Positions 1-8,813 of a DNA stretch of 64,000 bases are shown in pieces. The stretch spans positions 23,139-87,138 of the forward strand of contig DAOTWD010000156.1 in NCBI GenBank assembly GCA_034435975.1, read 5' to 3'. The position numbers and the translations under genes are program-made. The first letter of the stretch is position 1. Every line of letters starts with the position of its first letter. This DNA is from CAKZQX01 sp034435975 (GTDB lineage: Bacteria; Chloroflexota; Chloroflexia; Chloroflexales; Chloroflexaceae). The notes under the pieces are model-generated. The model worked only from the letters and a program-made list of their open reading frames with translations, had not been told where the DNA came from and did no database searches.

Positions 1-1
1 T

Positions 2-1225
2 GAATCGCGGGTTGCTGATTTGACTGGCAACGGGCGGCTGGATATTCTGGGCAAGCCGTATAACTGGGAAACACCCCGTATTGACATCTGGCTCAATCCG
101 GGCGAATCGGGTGCCAGGCCTGATCCCGGCTCTGGTTCTGGCGCTGGTATGGAGACGTTGCCGCTGGATCGCTGGGAGCGGCATGTGCTTGATGCCGACA
201 AACCCTGGACATCGATCTTTATCACGGCTGCCGATGTTGATGGCGATGGCCGCAAAGATATTATTACCGGCGGCTGGTGGTACAAAAATCCAGGTACGCC
301 CGCCGGTCAGTGGACGCGCAATCCCATTGGTGCGCCGCTGAATAACATGGCCGCTGTCTTCGACTTCGACGGCAGTGGTCGCCCGGATATTCTGGGCACT
401 GAGGGTAAGGGGGCCGATTCGAATGCCCGGTTTGTGTGGGCACATAACGCCGGTGGCGGTCAATTCACTATTCTGGATAACATTCAGCCTGGTGATGGGG
501 ATTTTCTGCAAGGTGTGGCCGTCGAGCGCGTTCAGGCTGGCGGGCCATTGGACGTGGCGCTCTCCTGGCACGCGGCAGGCAAGGGCATCCAGATGCTGCG
601 CGTTCCGGCTAATCCGCTGGAGCAGATCTGGGAGTGGCGGCAAATCTCGCCTGTTTCGCAGGACGAGGCTCTGAGTGTGGGTGATATTGATGGGGACGGT
701 CAGCCTGATCTTTTGCTTGGCACACAGTGGCTACGCAATGCGGGTGAAACCTGGCAAGCCTACACCCTGCACGCAACCGACGAACCACCTGATCGCAATA
801 TTCTGGCCGACATCAATGGCGATGGCCGTCTGGATGCGGTTGTGGGCTATGAAGCGATTAGCGCACCGGGTAAACTGGCCTGGTATGAACCGGGCGCAGA
901 CCCGACCGCACCCTGGACGGAGCATGTGATCGATACGCTTATTGGCCCGATGAGCCTGGATGTGGCGGATATGAATGGCAACGGATTCCTGGATGTGGTA
1001 GTGGGTGAGCATAATCTCGCCGATCCAGCCAGTGCCCGCCTGCTGATCTATGAAAATGTTGATGGCACAGGGACGGAATGGCGGCAGCATCTGGTCTTTA
1101 TGGGTGACGAGCATCACGATGGGGCGATCGTAGTCGATATTGATGGTGATGGCGATTATGACATTATTTCGATTGGCTGGTCGCACAATCGGGTGCTGCT
1201 GTATGAGAACAAGGCAATTGATTAA
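2..1225 (+). CDS. FG-GAP/VCBS-repeat protein, 5' partial
   Basis: The reading frame is open to the left edge (it begins ESRVADLTGNGRLD), so the true start and any signal peptide lie outside the window. The visible 400 residues are a chain of FG-GAP/VCBS-like units, each with an acidic calcium-binding-type loop: DVDGDGRKDIITG, DFDGSGRPDILG, DIDGDGQPDLLLG, DINGDGRLDAVVG, DMNGNGFLDVVVG and DIDGDGDYDI. Such repeats fold as beta-propeller blades in exported proteins. No enzymatic domain is visible here, so substrate or partner cannot be assigned. A strong hairpin with a T-tract follows the stop codon. Confidence 0.85.
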   Translation, partial: ESRVADLTGNGRLDILGKPYNWETPRIDIWLNPGESGARPDPGSGSGAGMETLPLDRWERHVLDADKPWTSIFITAADVDGDGRKDIITGGWWYKNPGTPAGQWTRNPIGAPLNNMAAVFDFDGSGRPDILGTEGKGADSNARFVWAHNAGGGQFTILDNIQPGDGDFLQGVAVERVQAGGPLDVALSWHAAGKGIQMLRVPANPLEQIWEWRQISPVSQDEALSVGDIDGDGQPDLLLGTQWLRNAGETWQAYTLHATDEPPDRNILADINGDGRLDAVVGYEAISAPGKLAWYEPGADPTAPWTEHVIDTLIGPMSLDVADMNGNGFLDVVVGEHNLADPASARLLIYENVDGTGTEWRQHLVFMGDEHHDGAIVVDIDGDGDYDIISIGWSHNRVLLYENKAID

Positions 1226-1256
1226 CTGGCCCGGGTGATGCCAATGGCTGGCTAAT

Positions 1257-1490
1257 GTCACCCTTCAGGTGGGGTGGCCTGGCGGGGTATGTTCCCGCCA
1301 GGCGTTTCTTTTTCTTTTTTCGGACGGTTGGGGAACAACAAAGCTGTCCCAACCATCCGACCGGCGGGGGTGCGGGGGGCCTGCGGCCCCCCGCACGTTC
1401 CCTCGTCATACTGGAGGGGCAAAGCCGCACCGCCCCTACCCAGGGGATAGGATGTCTTGTTGTAGGACGAACGTTCCCCTGAAAGGTTCC
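1257..1490 (+). repeat. Family-1 intergenic element, copy A
   Basis: This fills most of the 408-base gap between the FG-GAP gene and the kinase gene. Its ends are inverted (ACCCTTCAGG near 1260, CCCCTGAAAGGTTCC at 1476-1490). Inside are three hairpins: the terminator stem, a stem of CGGACGGTTGGG (1321-1332) with CCCAACCATCCG (1348-1359) whose loop carries CAAAGC, and a GC-rich stem at 1372-1394 (GGGGGGCC/GGCCCCCC). Further copies lie at 4954, 6195 (inverted), 15151 and 42837. No coding potential is convincing inside it. Confidence 0.7.
1278..1320 (+). terminator. Rho-independent terminator within repeat element
   Basis: CCTGGCGGG at 1278-1286 pairs perfectly with CCCGCCAGG at 1294-1302, loop GTATGTT, followed by a T-rich tract to 1320. 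It lies 52 bases after the stop of the FG-GAP gene and is the first hairpin of a family-1 repeat, so the repeat appears to supply the terminator. Confidence 0.75.
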
Positions 1491-1633
1491 GGTTATATTG
1501 TTATGTAATGGTAATGGTTATACGTTACAATGAAAAATAGCACGGGACAGGTTCCCTTATTCCAACACTGACCATTCCACGGGCAGGTGCTAACTCACGT
1601 TTCATAAAGACGCTGTGCGCGAGGGAATGTTAT

Positions 1634-3574
1634 ATGCTTGCTCCCAATACAATGTTACAAGGTCGCTATCTTGTTCTCCGTCAGGTCGGCAAAGGTGGCA
1701 TGGGAGCCGTCTATCAGGCGACCGATACGCGATTGGATTGTACAGTTGCCTTAAAAGAAATGTTATTAACCGACAGTGCGATGCGCAAGGCGTTCGAGCG
1801 GGAGGCCCAGTTGCTGGCGCGCCTGCGCCATCCGACACTGCCGCGAGTCAGCGATCATTTTTTGGAAGGCGATGGGCAGTTTCTCGTCATGGAGTTTATT
1901 CCCGGCGATGATCTGGCAGAACTGCTGGCCCGCAATGGTGGGCAATTTCCCGCCGAGGATGTCCTGGGATGGGGGCTGCGTTGGGCCGATCAGTTGCTGG
2001 ATGCCCTTGACTATTTGCATACCCAGACAGTACCGGTCATTCATCAGGATATTAAGCCTCAGAATTTGAAGCTCACACCTCGTGGTGATATTATTTTACT
2101 CGACTTCGGGTTGGCGCGGAACATTTCCTCACTCGTATCAACGATGACCGCTCGTCATAGTACGACAATGGGAGGCTTTACACTGAACTATGCGCCCCTG
2201 GAACAGATTCGCGGCTCAGACCCGGATCCGCGTAGTGATCTATATGCGCTGGCGGCAACGTTATACCATATCTTGACTGGTGTACGTCCACCCGATGCGC
2301 TAACACGAGCAGCAGCGCTGTTAAACAAGACGGACGATCCGCTGCGTCCAGCACATACGCTGAATGCCCAGATCCCGACAGGGGTTGCTGACGTGTTACA
2401 TGCAGCGTTGTCGTTGAATCTTGATGAACGTCCTGAGTCTGCGGCAGCGATGCGTGCTGCGCTCCAGATGGTGGATGGAGCCAGGAGCCGCCGGCGCTTG
2501 CCGACCCTCACGAAAAACCAGCATACTGCGGTGACCAGCACTATCACCCGGCGGTTTCATGATACCCATATCACCGATCCATTGTTGAACGCAGCCGTGG
2601 TTGCACCTGCAACCAGCCGTACCAGCCTGCTCGATCTGCTGCCAGACCATGATCAGGGACAATCGCAACCGGAAATAGCACCACTAGCACCGCCCGGAAT
2701 GTTGTTGCGCACCATACCAACCGGCAGTCAATTGCGCTCGCTGGCTTTTAGCCCGGATGGACAACTGCTGGCTGCCGGTGGCGAAGACAATACTATTGGA
2801 TTATGGCAATCCCGTACTGGCGATCTGCTCCGTACCCTGGAGGGCCATAGCAGTAGTATCCGCAGTGTCACCTTTAGCCCCGATGGATACCTCCTGGTAG
2901 CAGGGGGTGAGGATAAGACCGTGCGGTTGTGGCATGTTGAGCGTGGTCAATTGATTTATACCCAATCCATGTTTAATTCACATGCGGAATGTCTGGCATT
3001 CACTCCTGATGGGGGACTATTGGCATCTGGTGGTTGGGGGGAGGCAATTGATCTGTGGCGGGTTACCGAGGGATACTTGCATAAAGTGGCCTCGCTGCCC
3101 ACAGGATTTGTGCATAGTATTGTCTTTAGCCCCGATGGGCAGATTCTGGCCGCCGGTTGCTATGACGGGACGGTACGTTTGTGGAATGTGTCCCAACGGC
3201 GCCTGGTGCGCACATTAGAAGGCTATCCCAACTTTGTCCATAGTGTGGCGTTTAGCCCCGATGGGCAACGCCTGGCAGCTGGAGGCGGTAGTCCGACCAT
3301 TCTGGTGTGGCGTGTACAGGATGGGCGGTTGCTTGATACGCTGGAAGGGCATACGAACTTTGTGCATAGTGTGGCGTTCAATCACGATGGTCAGATACTG
3401 GCGTCGGGCAGTGAGGATAAAACTGTACGGTTATGGCGGGTGCGCGATGGCAGCCTACTGCACGTGCTGTACGAGCATACCAGCGGGGTTATGACGGTTG
3501 TTTTTGGCCCGGATGGGCAAATACTGGCATCAGGGAGCCGCGATACCAAGTTACGTCTGTGGCAGGTGGCATGA
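1634..3574 (+). CDS. Ser/Thr protein kinase with C-terminal WD40 repeats
   Basis: 646 residues. The N-terminal 280 form a Hanks-type kinase: glycine loop VGKGGMGAVY (18-27), ATP lysine in VALKE (K41), catalytic loop HQDIKPQN (137-144), DFGLA at 157-161, and a degenerate APE (APLEQ). The usual HRD arginine is Q, so it is a non-RD kinase. From about residue 355 run seven WD40-like units, recognisable by FSPDGQ(I/L)LA and VRLW, likely a seven-bladed propeller for partner binding. No transmembrane helix is evident, so it is probably cytoplasmic. ATG at 1634 is chosen because GAGGGA lies seven bases upstream. Substrates are unknown. The gene converges on the MBL hydrolase gene with a one-base gap. 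Confidence 0.93.
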   Translation: MLAPNTMLQGRYLVLRQVGKGGMGAVYQATDTRLDCTVALKEMLLTDSAMRKAFEREAQLLARLRHPTLPRVSDHFLEGDGQFLVMEFIPGDDLAELLARNGGQFPAEDVLGWGLRWADQLLDALDYLHTQTVPVIHQDIKPQNLKLTPRGDIILLDFGLARNISSLVSTMTARHSTTMGGFTLNYAPLEQIRGSDPDPRSDLYALAATLYHILTGVRPPDALTRAAALLNKTDDPLRPAHTLNAQIPTGVADVLHAALSLNLDERPESAAAMRAALQMVDGARSRRRLPTLTKNQHTAVTSTITRRFHDTHITDPLLNAAVVAPATSRTSLLDLLPDHDQGQSQPEIAPLAPPGMLLRTIPTGSQLRSLAFSPDGQLLAAGGEDNTIGLWQSRTGDLLRTLEGHSSSIRSVTFSPDGYLLVAGGEDKTVRLWHVERGQLIYTQSMFNSHAECLAFTPDGGLLASGGWGEAIDLWRVTEGYLHKVASLPTGFVHSIVFSPDGQILAAGCYDGTVRLWNVSQRRLVRTLEGYPNFVHSVAFSPDGQRLAAGGGSPTILVWRVQDGRLLDTLEGHTNFVHSVAFNHDGQILASGSEDKTVRLWRVRDGSLLHVLYEHTSGVMTVVFGPDGQILASGSRDTKLRLWQVA

Positions 3575-3575
3575 C

Positions 3576-4583
3576 TCAAACAGTCCCGATGTAACGTGGT
3601 GGTGTGGCCTGCGAGTCGCGGTGGAGGAGGCCTTGCTGGACGAGTAGTTCAAGGTGTGATAGGGTTTCAGCAATGGCAAAGCGCATTTCGTGGGGTGATA
3701 GGCGGTTTACATCGAAAACGCCAGTACACACCTCATAGGCCGTAGCACCATCTCGAGCCAGAGTACGCATCACCTCCAACCGTTCGGTGTGATGTTGCGC
3801 GAGTTCTGACAACCGGCGCTGCCAGTTGTCAATCAGCGGCCCATGCCCTGGGAGCGCCAGACGTACATCCAGTGTCGCCAGAGTACGTAAGGAAGCCAGA
3901 TAGCGTCCCAGTGGATCTGGTTCACTCTCCGGCCAGGTACCGATATGGGGACTGATGGTAGCGAGAACGTGATCACCACATAACACCAGTCGGTCGGCAG
4001 GGTCATACAGGATGATCTGGTCGTCGCTGTGGCCGGGGCAATGCAGGAGCACAAAGGATCGACGGCCAATAGGCAAAGTCGTATCGGTGGCCAGGGTATG
4101 CAACGTTGGGTGCGGATGAGTCATTGCTCGCAGGTGGGCCATACCTCTGGCCATGGCCTGCGTCAGTGGTTCAGGCACCCCGCAGGCGCGAAAAAAGAGA
4201 ACGGTCGGTTCAGGTTCTCCGCCGGCAAAGCCCCATACCCTGCGGGCTAACTCGGCTTCACGCGGCGACATCCGAACCTCAGGCGTATGCCCGGTGGCAT
4301 GTTCCTGGCAGAGGTGTTGTAGCCATCCTGCCATACCATAATGATCTGGGTGAAAATGGGTAAGAATAATCTGCTGAATGTCACCCGGGTTGATGTTCAG
4401 CCGTGCAAACGCGGCCTGCCATGCAGCCTGACCTGCTGGCATATTGAGTCCGCTATCCAGAATTGTCCAGCCATTATTCCCGCGTAGTAAATAGCAGTTC
4501 ACACTCTTCAGGGCAAAAGGTAAAGGCAGTTGTACCTGAATAAGATCTTCCGCAACCTCGTAGACATGCTCCACTCGTTGCAT
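3576..4583 (-). CDS. MBL-fold metallo-hydrolase with C-terminal winged-helix-like region
   Basis: 335 residues from ATG at 4583; AGGGAG upstream supports this over longer frames. The metal motif THFHPDH (H76, H78, D80, H81) is intact, and later ligands are visible in CPGHSDDQ, LCGDH and LPGHGPL. This is the glyoxalase II/beta-lactamase-like fold with two metal ions, usually a thioester or ester hydrolase. The helical C-terminus (DVNRLSPHEMRFAIAETLSHLELLVQQGLL, given in parts: DVNRLSPHEMRF, then ETLSHLELL) resembles the winged-helix extension of MBL proteins of the LACTB2 type. No signal peptide is visible. The substrate cannot be read from sequence. Confidence 0.88.
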   Translation of the reverse strand: MQRVEHVYEVAEDLIQVQLPLPFALKSVNCYLLRGNNGWTILDSGLNMPAGQAAWQAAFARLNINPGDIQQIILTHFHPDHYGMAGWLQHLCQEHATGHTPEVRMSPREAELARRVWGFAGGEPEPTVLFFRACGVPEPLTQAMARGMAHLRAMTHPHPTLHTLATDTTLPIGRRSFVLLHCPGHSDDQIILYDPADRLVLCGDHVLATISPHIGTWPESEPDPLGRYLASLRTLATLDVRLALPGHGPLIDNWQRRLSELAQHHTERLEVMRTLARDGATAYEVCTGVFDVNRLSPHEMRFAIAETLSHLELLVQQGLLHRDSQATPPRYIGTV

Positions 4584-5238
4584 GATTGCTCCCTGGCTAA
4601 GATCTGCGTTGAACCTTGCGCCAGTATACCATAGTCCCGCCTGATCAGGTAGGAATCGATTAGCGCGCGCATGCAGCAGTCGCACCATCCGTCTTCCGTG
4701 CGGCCACGAGGGCGCAAGATATTCTGGTTATGCGACCGCGTACATCCTGGCGCGAAGGATCGATCCTTGAGCGGCGGACGAATGTCCACTCGCATAGGTA
4801 CGCAAATTTTGCCGCTGATAACGTTTTAAGTAGGAGAATCGAAAACCTTTTTTACAATGTTTGCGGATCTCATGATCTACGAATAGGCTCTATAGCGCGC
4901 ATTCAGCAGTCGTACCACCTAATCTATCTTACTGTCCAGGGTTGTGATGCAGTGTGCCCCCATTCCGGTGGGGTGGTGCCGCTCCAGGGGGTTTTTTTTC
5001 GGCCCATCGAGACGGCTTTGTGGTCAAGATGAGCCGGACAAAGGAAAGGGTTGTACGGGGCCTGCGGCTCCCGTAATCCCCGCAGGCGGAACTCCTCGGA
5101 ATGGGTACGCTTTCGCTATAGTCATTCTCAATCAGTTGTGAAAGGCTGCTGTCCAGGCTCGATCCTGAATGGAGCGCTCTCCAGACTCAAGCCCGGACTC
5201 CGGGTTACAATTGCAAGCGTGCTATAGTCACCGTCGTT
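4584..5238. other. Intergenic region with direct repeats and a palindrome
   Basis: No gene is supported in these 655 bases. A roughly 28-base sequence built on GCGCGCAT(G/T)CAGCAGTCG occurs at 4661-4690 and again at 4891-4920. A perfect 14-base palindrome AAGGATCGATCCTT lies at 4755-4768. The right half holds family-1 element copy B. Confidence 0.55.
4954..5110 (+). repeat. Family-1 intergenic element, copy B
   Basis: It begins GTGCCCCCATTCCGG and ends CCTCGGAATGGGTACGC, which are inverted repeats of each other. Hairpin 2 pairs CGGCCCATC (5000-5008) with GATGAGCCG (5028-5036), eight of nine positions; the loop holds GGCTTTG, the reverse complement of the loop word in copy A. A T8 tract precedes it, as in the other copies, and a GGGGCCTGCGGCTCCC-like hairpin follows. 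Confidence 0.65.
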
Positions 5239-6027
5239 GTGTTACACGCCTGGACTACCAGACTCATGACCATGAATGAGGAGCAAGCCAGACAGATTAC
5301 GCATGGTATGAACAGAAGCGCCACCCGGATCGAACCGCAAGTGTCGCTCAATGCTGATAGTCTTCCGCAGCAAAGCGAGAATCGGATCAAACCTGTGGAA
5401 AATAGCACCATTGCTAGCATGCATAGTCGCTCATGCCACCTGGTACCGCATAGTCACCAATTTCTATTACGTACTATCCCGTTTGATGAAAGACTGAAGG
5501 TGTTCATCAGTTCTGATATGATTGAATTATATGATGTGCGCGAGTTTGTGGCGCAGGATCTGATTGAACGGGGGATAGATGCCTGGATTCACGAGACACA
5601 TGCGGGCGCTCGCCCTGAAAGCGTGGTCGAGACATCATTACGAGCGACAGAAGCGGCAGACATTTATGTTGGAGTATTCTGGCGTAAGTATGGCCAGGTG
5701 ACAATCCAGGAATATCGTTATGCCCGCACGCTGAATCGCCCCTGTTTTATTTACATCCGGGATAAGCATTGTCGCCGCGACACGGAACTGGAGGAGTTTT
5801 TATCTGCGGAGGTCTATGATCCGCAGTGTGGCGTGAACTATGCGTACTTCGATAGTGCCGTGGTGTTGGGTAAGCGTGTTGCCAGCGATATTATGGCCTG
5901 GCTCGTGCGGCGGCATCGGGAAATGGAAGTCGAGTTGCAACAGGTGCAGACGGCTCAGACAGAGCTGGTTCGTTTGCGCGACGAACTAGACCGTCTACGC
6001 TCAAATGCCGATGATGGACGGGCATAA
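5239..6027 (+). CDS. DUF4062-domain protein with C-terminal coiled coil
   Basis: 262 residues at most. The core at about 85-190 (LKVFISSDMIELYDVREFV, then TSLRATEAADIYVGVFWRKYG and IQEYRYARTLNRPCFIYI) matches DUF4062, a TIR-like alpha/beta fold often found at the N-terminus of NTPase or WD40 signalling proteins. Here it stands alone, followed by a helix rich in heptads (MEVELQQVQTAQTELVRLRD) that should form a coiled coil. The first 80 residues are low-complexity and perhaps disordered. Start choice is uncertain: GTG at 5239, ATG at 5266 and ATG at 5272 are all possible and none has a clear Shine-Dalgarno. Whether it has enzymatic activity is unknown. Confidence 0.75.
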   Translation: MLHAWTTRLMTMNEEQARQITHGMNRSATRIEPQVSLNADSLPQQSENRIKPVENSTIASMHSRSCHLVPHSHQFLLRTIPFDERLKVFISSDMIELYDVREFVAQDLIERGIDAWIHETHAGARPESVVETSLRATEAADIYVGVFWRKYGQVTIQEYRYARTLNRPCFIYIRDKHCRRDTELEEFLSAEVYDPQCGVNYAYFDSAVVLGKRVASDIMAWLVRRHREMEVELQQVQTAQTELVRLRDELDRLRSNADDGRA

Positions 6028-6684
6028 GTGATGGATGGATGAACATAAGCTGTTGTGCTACCTCTAGTGATATCCTCTTATATCTTAAACAGAATAAACA
6101 TAGGTAATCAGATCACATTTAGCCTGTGAAATGATTATTAAGGATGCTTTTCGACAGCGGGGGGCGGGGTGCCACAGGCTCCACTCCCAGCCAGAGGCGT
6201 TCGTTGACACATATGGAGGCTTCCCACCACTCCCTGCTTTCTGGCCTGGTATGAAGGCTTTGTCGCCACACCAGGCTGAAAAAGAAACCTCTTGACGGGC
6301 ACGGCCCAATCCAGCCCACCTGAACGGGTACCCCGTGGAAGTAGAAAATGCCGCTGAGTGTATGGGTGCTGACGGATCAAGGTCGCCCGTGATAGGTACC
6401 TGTGTTTGCTGCAGATCAATCGGGCGGTGTACCACTGATGCAGGATTACGATACTGCCGATGCTTCCGGTGCCTGTTTCGCAATGATACAGTGCTATAAT
6501 TACTCTGTGGTGATCAGATCATCACGCATCCAGGGTGATGACAATCAGGCAATGAGTGTGCCTCTTCTGTAACGATGCAGCCAATCATATGCAACGATCA
6601 GGGCCCGCTTATTGCGGCCATGGTCATTTCAGCGGGAACGTGGGTGATACGCTGGCACGTTTCCTACGTGGAAGGGGTCGAACC
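6028..6684. other. Intergenic region without a supported gene
   Basis: About 650 bases hold an inverted family-1 copy near 6195-6332. Open frames on the minus strand here lack a start with a ribosome site and run through the repeat, so none is called. Confidence 0.5.
6195..6332 (-). repeat. Family-1 intergenic element, copy D (inverted)
   Basis: Read on the minus strand it begins GGTACCCGTTCAGG (plus-strand CCTGAACGGGTACC at 6319-6332), continues with the T-rich word TTTCTTTTTCAGCC, and then forms hairpin 2 from GCCTGGT (6244-6250) and ACCAGGC (6270-6276), with a CAAAGCC-type loop in the element orientation. The far end could not be placed with confidence. Confidence 0.6.
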
Positions 6685-7452
6685 GTGAAAATGAATGAGT
6701 CGCCAACGCGGAGCAGTAAACCGCTCCACCTGTTGATCATCGGATCGCTGTTGAGCATGTTTATCTTGCTCGTTGGCCTGGTTATTCTCTTTTCAGAGGG
6801 GACGTATATCTGGTCACGAGTAACAATAATCAGTGTCTGTTTTGCGTTCGTTTCCAGTACTCTGGCCGAAAGAACCTTGCATGTCCAGGTCAAACAACAA
6901 CCCTGGAGTGAACTGGCGGAGGGTACCGGGCTGTCATATGATCCGGGCAATATCTGGCTGGGCTACTCGGAACGGGTAGCCGGCAATTATCGCGGCTATC
7001 ACCTGTCGTTGTATACCTCCCGGAACATTCGGGGGCATGTGCCCTGTACCCGGATCGAACTGGTGCTGCCCAGACGGATAGCGGCCTTTTTCCGTCTACG
7101 TGGGCCATATGATCGGGCGGAAATTGGCTCCGAAGAGGGCTTCAAGCGCATGTTCGGCACCGAGAGCCTCTATCACATCGGTTATGAGCGCTTCTTGATC
7201 CGCAGCCAGCCGTTATCGTTGGGTCAGCGGCTGTTTGGCACTGATGGCCGACGTCATGGCCCACTCCGCTATCGTCTACTGCAACTCAAACCAAATACCA
7301 GCATTGAACTGGATGGCTATCACCTACATCTGGAGCATTTTGAGCCAGCGACCGACACCGCTTATTTGCAACTCCTCTTTGATCTGCTGGTGGATCTGGC
7401 TAATGCACTGGCAGAACCACCAGGTGTTCCCCCGATCAAGGCGGGGCCATAA
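6685..7452 (+). CDS. Membrane-anchored protein of unknown function
   Basis: About 255 residues. Two hydrophobic helices lie near the N-terminus (LLIIGSLLSMFILLVGLVIL and VTIISVCFAFVSS), followed by a soluble domain of about 170 residues with no motif I recognise (ELAEGTGLSYDPGNIW, LSLYTSRNI, PLRYRLLQLKPNT). GTG at 6685 or ATG at 6691 is the likely start because GGAAGGGG ends seven bases before 6685; the frame extends upstream to 6556 but without such a signal. It stands alone between two repeat-filled gaps. The soluble part is probably cytoplasmic, but topology is inferred only. Confidence 0.7.
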   Translation: MKMNESPTRSSKPLHLLIIGSLLSMFILLVGLVILFSEGTYIWSRVTIISVCFAFVSSTLAERTLHVQVKQQPWSELAEGTGLSYDPGNIWLGYSERVAGNYRGYHLSLYTSRNIRGHVPCTRIELVLPRRIAAFFRLRGPYDRAEIGSEEGFKRMFGTESLYHIGYERFLIRSQPLSLGQRLFGTDGRRHGPLRYRLLQLKPNTSIELDGYHLHLEHFEPATDTAYLQLLFDLLVDLANALAEPPGVPPIKAGP

Positions 7453-8034
7453 GCCATCCGGCAAGCCCGGTTCTGGCTATGTATCACGATAGCGTGGTAG
7501 CGTGATCACTGTTCGGCCAGGTGTGCCGCTTTGGATAAGGCCGTCAACGATATAACACAAGCCTGTTGTCGTTGTAACACCGGAATCCATGTTTCAGGCT
7601 GGACGGGGCGCTACCAGGCGAAAGCCGGGATCCGGTCTGTACAACGAACATAGGATGGCTATGGATATTGATGGGACTGGTCGTGACTCTTTCGGTGGTT
7701 ACCAGTCCTGCTCTGACTGGAGGACAAACAGGTTACCCGCCTGCTGGCGCCGTGATAACGTCCTGGCACCTGCCGCCACAACAATCTTGCCCGTTCCGTG
7801 GTCACCATACCTTTGTAATCATGGTATCATAGTCCTGCTTGTATGGACGTTTATCCTATGGACGGACTATCTGCCTTCTAATACTACAACGAGACCTCCC
7901 CTGGGAAGGGAGGTTCTGCAAGGTTTTGCTCCTGCAGAATCACCAGGGAACGTGCGTGGGGGCCACAGGTTCCTGCACCCCGCCGAGCTGCAGTCTCGTG
8001 ATTAAGGAATCGTTACAGAGGAGCCACCAATCTG
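7453..8034. other. Intergenic region, mostly repeat
   Basis: These 582 bases carry no gene I can support. A short hairpin (CCATACC/GGTATC) lies near 7803-7828. The right third is a family-2 element. The ribosome site AGAGGAG at 8017-8023 belongs to the next gene. Confidence 0.5.
7879..8004 (+). repeat. Family-2 intergenic element, copy a
   Basis: The left end TAATACTACAACGAGACC and the right end GTCTCGTGATTA are inverted relative to each other. Inside are two perfect short hairpins, CCTCCC/GGGAGG (7895-7913) and TTCTGCA/TGCAGAA (7914-7940), and an imperfect GC-rich one. Other copies are at 39171, 49127 and 59655. Confidence 0.6.
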
Positions 8035-8793
8035 ATGACAGCATCTGATATTACATCCACTGTTGCGCAGATTGCCGCGACGCTCAATGAAACCACCGAT
8101 CCGGCGCGTCGCCAGATCGCCCAGGTTGTTGCGTTATGCGGGGTGGAGCAGGCACTGGCCTGGCTTACCGAAGCGCAACAGGCTGAAGCTTCCGGTGGTC
8201 TGATGACCTGCGATGGTTCGCGGCGACGGACGCCGGGTGGAACGTTTTTTTACATTGTGCGCGGTCACCTGTTGAAGACTGGCCAGCGCGCACTCGCACG
8301 CCAGATCTTTCATTTCCAGGCTGCAAAACGACCGCGTAAAGCAGCACCAGCGACTCCTGCGCCTGCGCTTCCCATCGTTTCATGGTCGAAACGAGGCGAA
8401 GTCATTGCAATCGCCCGACAAGAGAGTGGAAAGGCAACGACGGTGAAAGTAACCATTATTGGGAAACCAGGGAAGATTGTCGAACGCCAGAACTTTACGC
8501 TCCTGATGCTCAAACATGCTGGCCCACTCCCGCCATTACCAAAAGGCATTCCGGTACCCAACCCTATTCCTGAAACCACCTACATTGTGTATATTGGTGC
8601 CAGACAGTGGCGAAAGGTTGCACCTGTGCTGCAGCAAAACGCCAACGATATGTTCATTGTTGAAGGCGTTCAGTTGTATGATGCCGAATATCAGGCAATT
8701 ACTGTCTTTGCGACCAGTATAACGACGAAAGCCATCCAGCAAGCAGCGCGTCAGTCTAGAACCACTCAGGAAGATCAACCCGCCGCGTCGTGA
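8035..8793 (+). CDS. PHAX RNA-binding-domain protein
   Basis: 252 residues; ATG at 8035 follows AGAGGAG by 11 bases. Residues about 22-90 match the PHAX RNA-binding domain (PF10258 as I recall it): an alpha-helical segment QIAQVVALCGVEQALAWL, then the signature GGLMTCDGSRRRTPGG (54-69), close to GG...GSRRRTPGG of the eukaryotic snRNA-export adaptor PHAX. In eukaryotes this domain binds structured RNA; the bacterial role is not known to me. Residues 115-240 form a second domain with predicted beta strands (VKVTIIGKPGKIV, TYIVYIGARQWRKV) that I do not recognise. It is probably a cytoplasmic RNA-binding protein. It has its own upstream region and no obvious operon partner. Confidence 0.8.
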   Translation: MTASDITSTVAQIAATLNETTDPARRQIAQVVALCGVEQALAWLTEAQQAEASGGLMTCDGSRRRTPGGTFFYIVRGHLLKTGQRALARQIFHFQAAKRPRKAAPATPAPALPIVSWSKRGEVIAIARQESGKATTVKVTIIGKPGKIVERQNFTLLMLKHAGPLPPLPKGIPVPNPIPETTYIVYIGARQWRKVAPVLQQNANDMFIVEGVQLYDAEYQAITVFATSITTKAIQQAARQSRTTQEDQPAAS

Positions 8794-8813
8794 TTTAAAT
8801 ATGTAGCAAAGGG

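Noticed and set aside
731..1261. 176-residue frame on the minus strand opposite the FG-GAP gene
   Set aside because: It is antisense to a repeat-rich gene whose periodic codons keep the other strand open.
1255..1508. Two frames of 75-79 residues in the first repeat
   Set aside because: They run through the hairpins of family-1 copy A and have homopolymer-driven peptides (FLFLFS).
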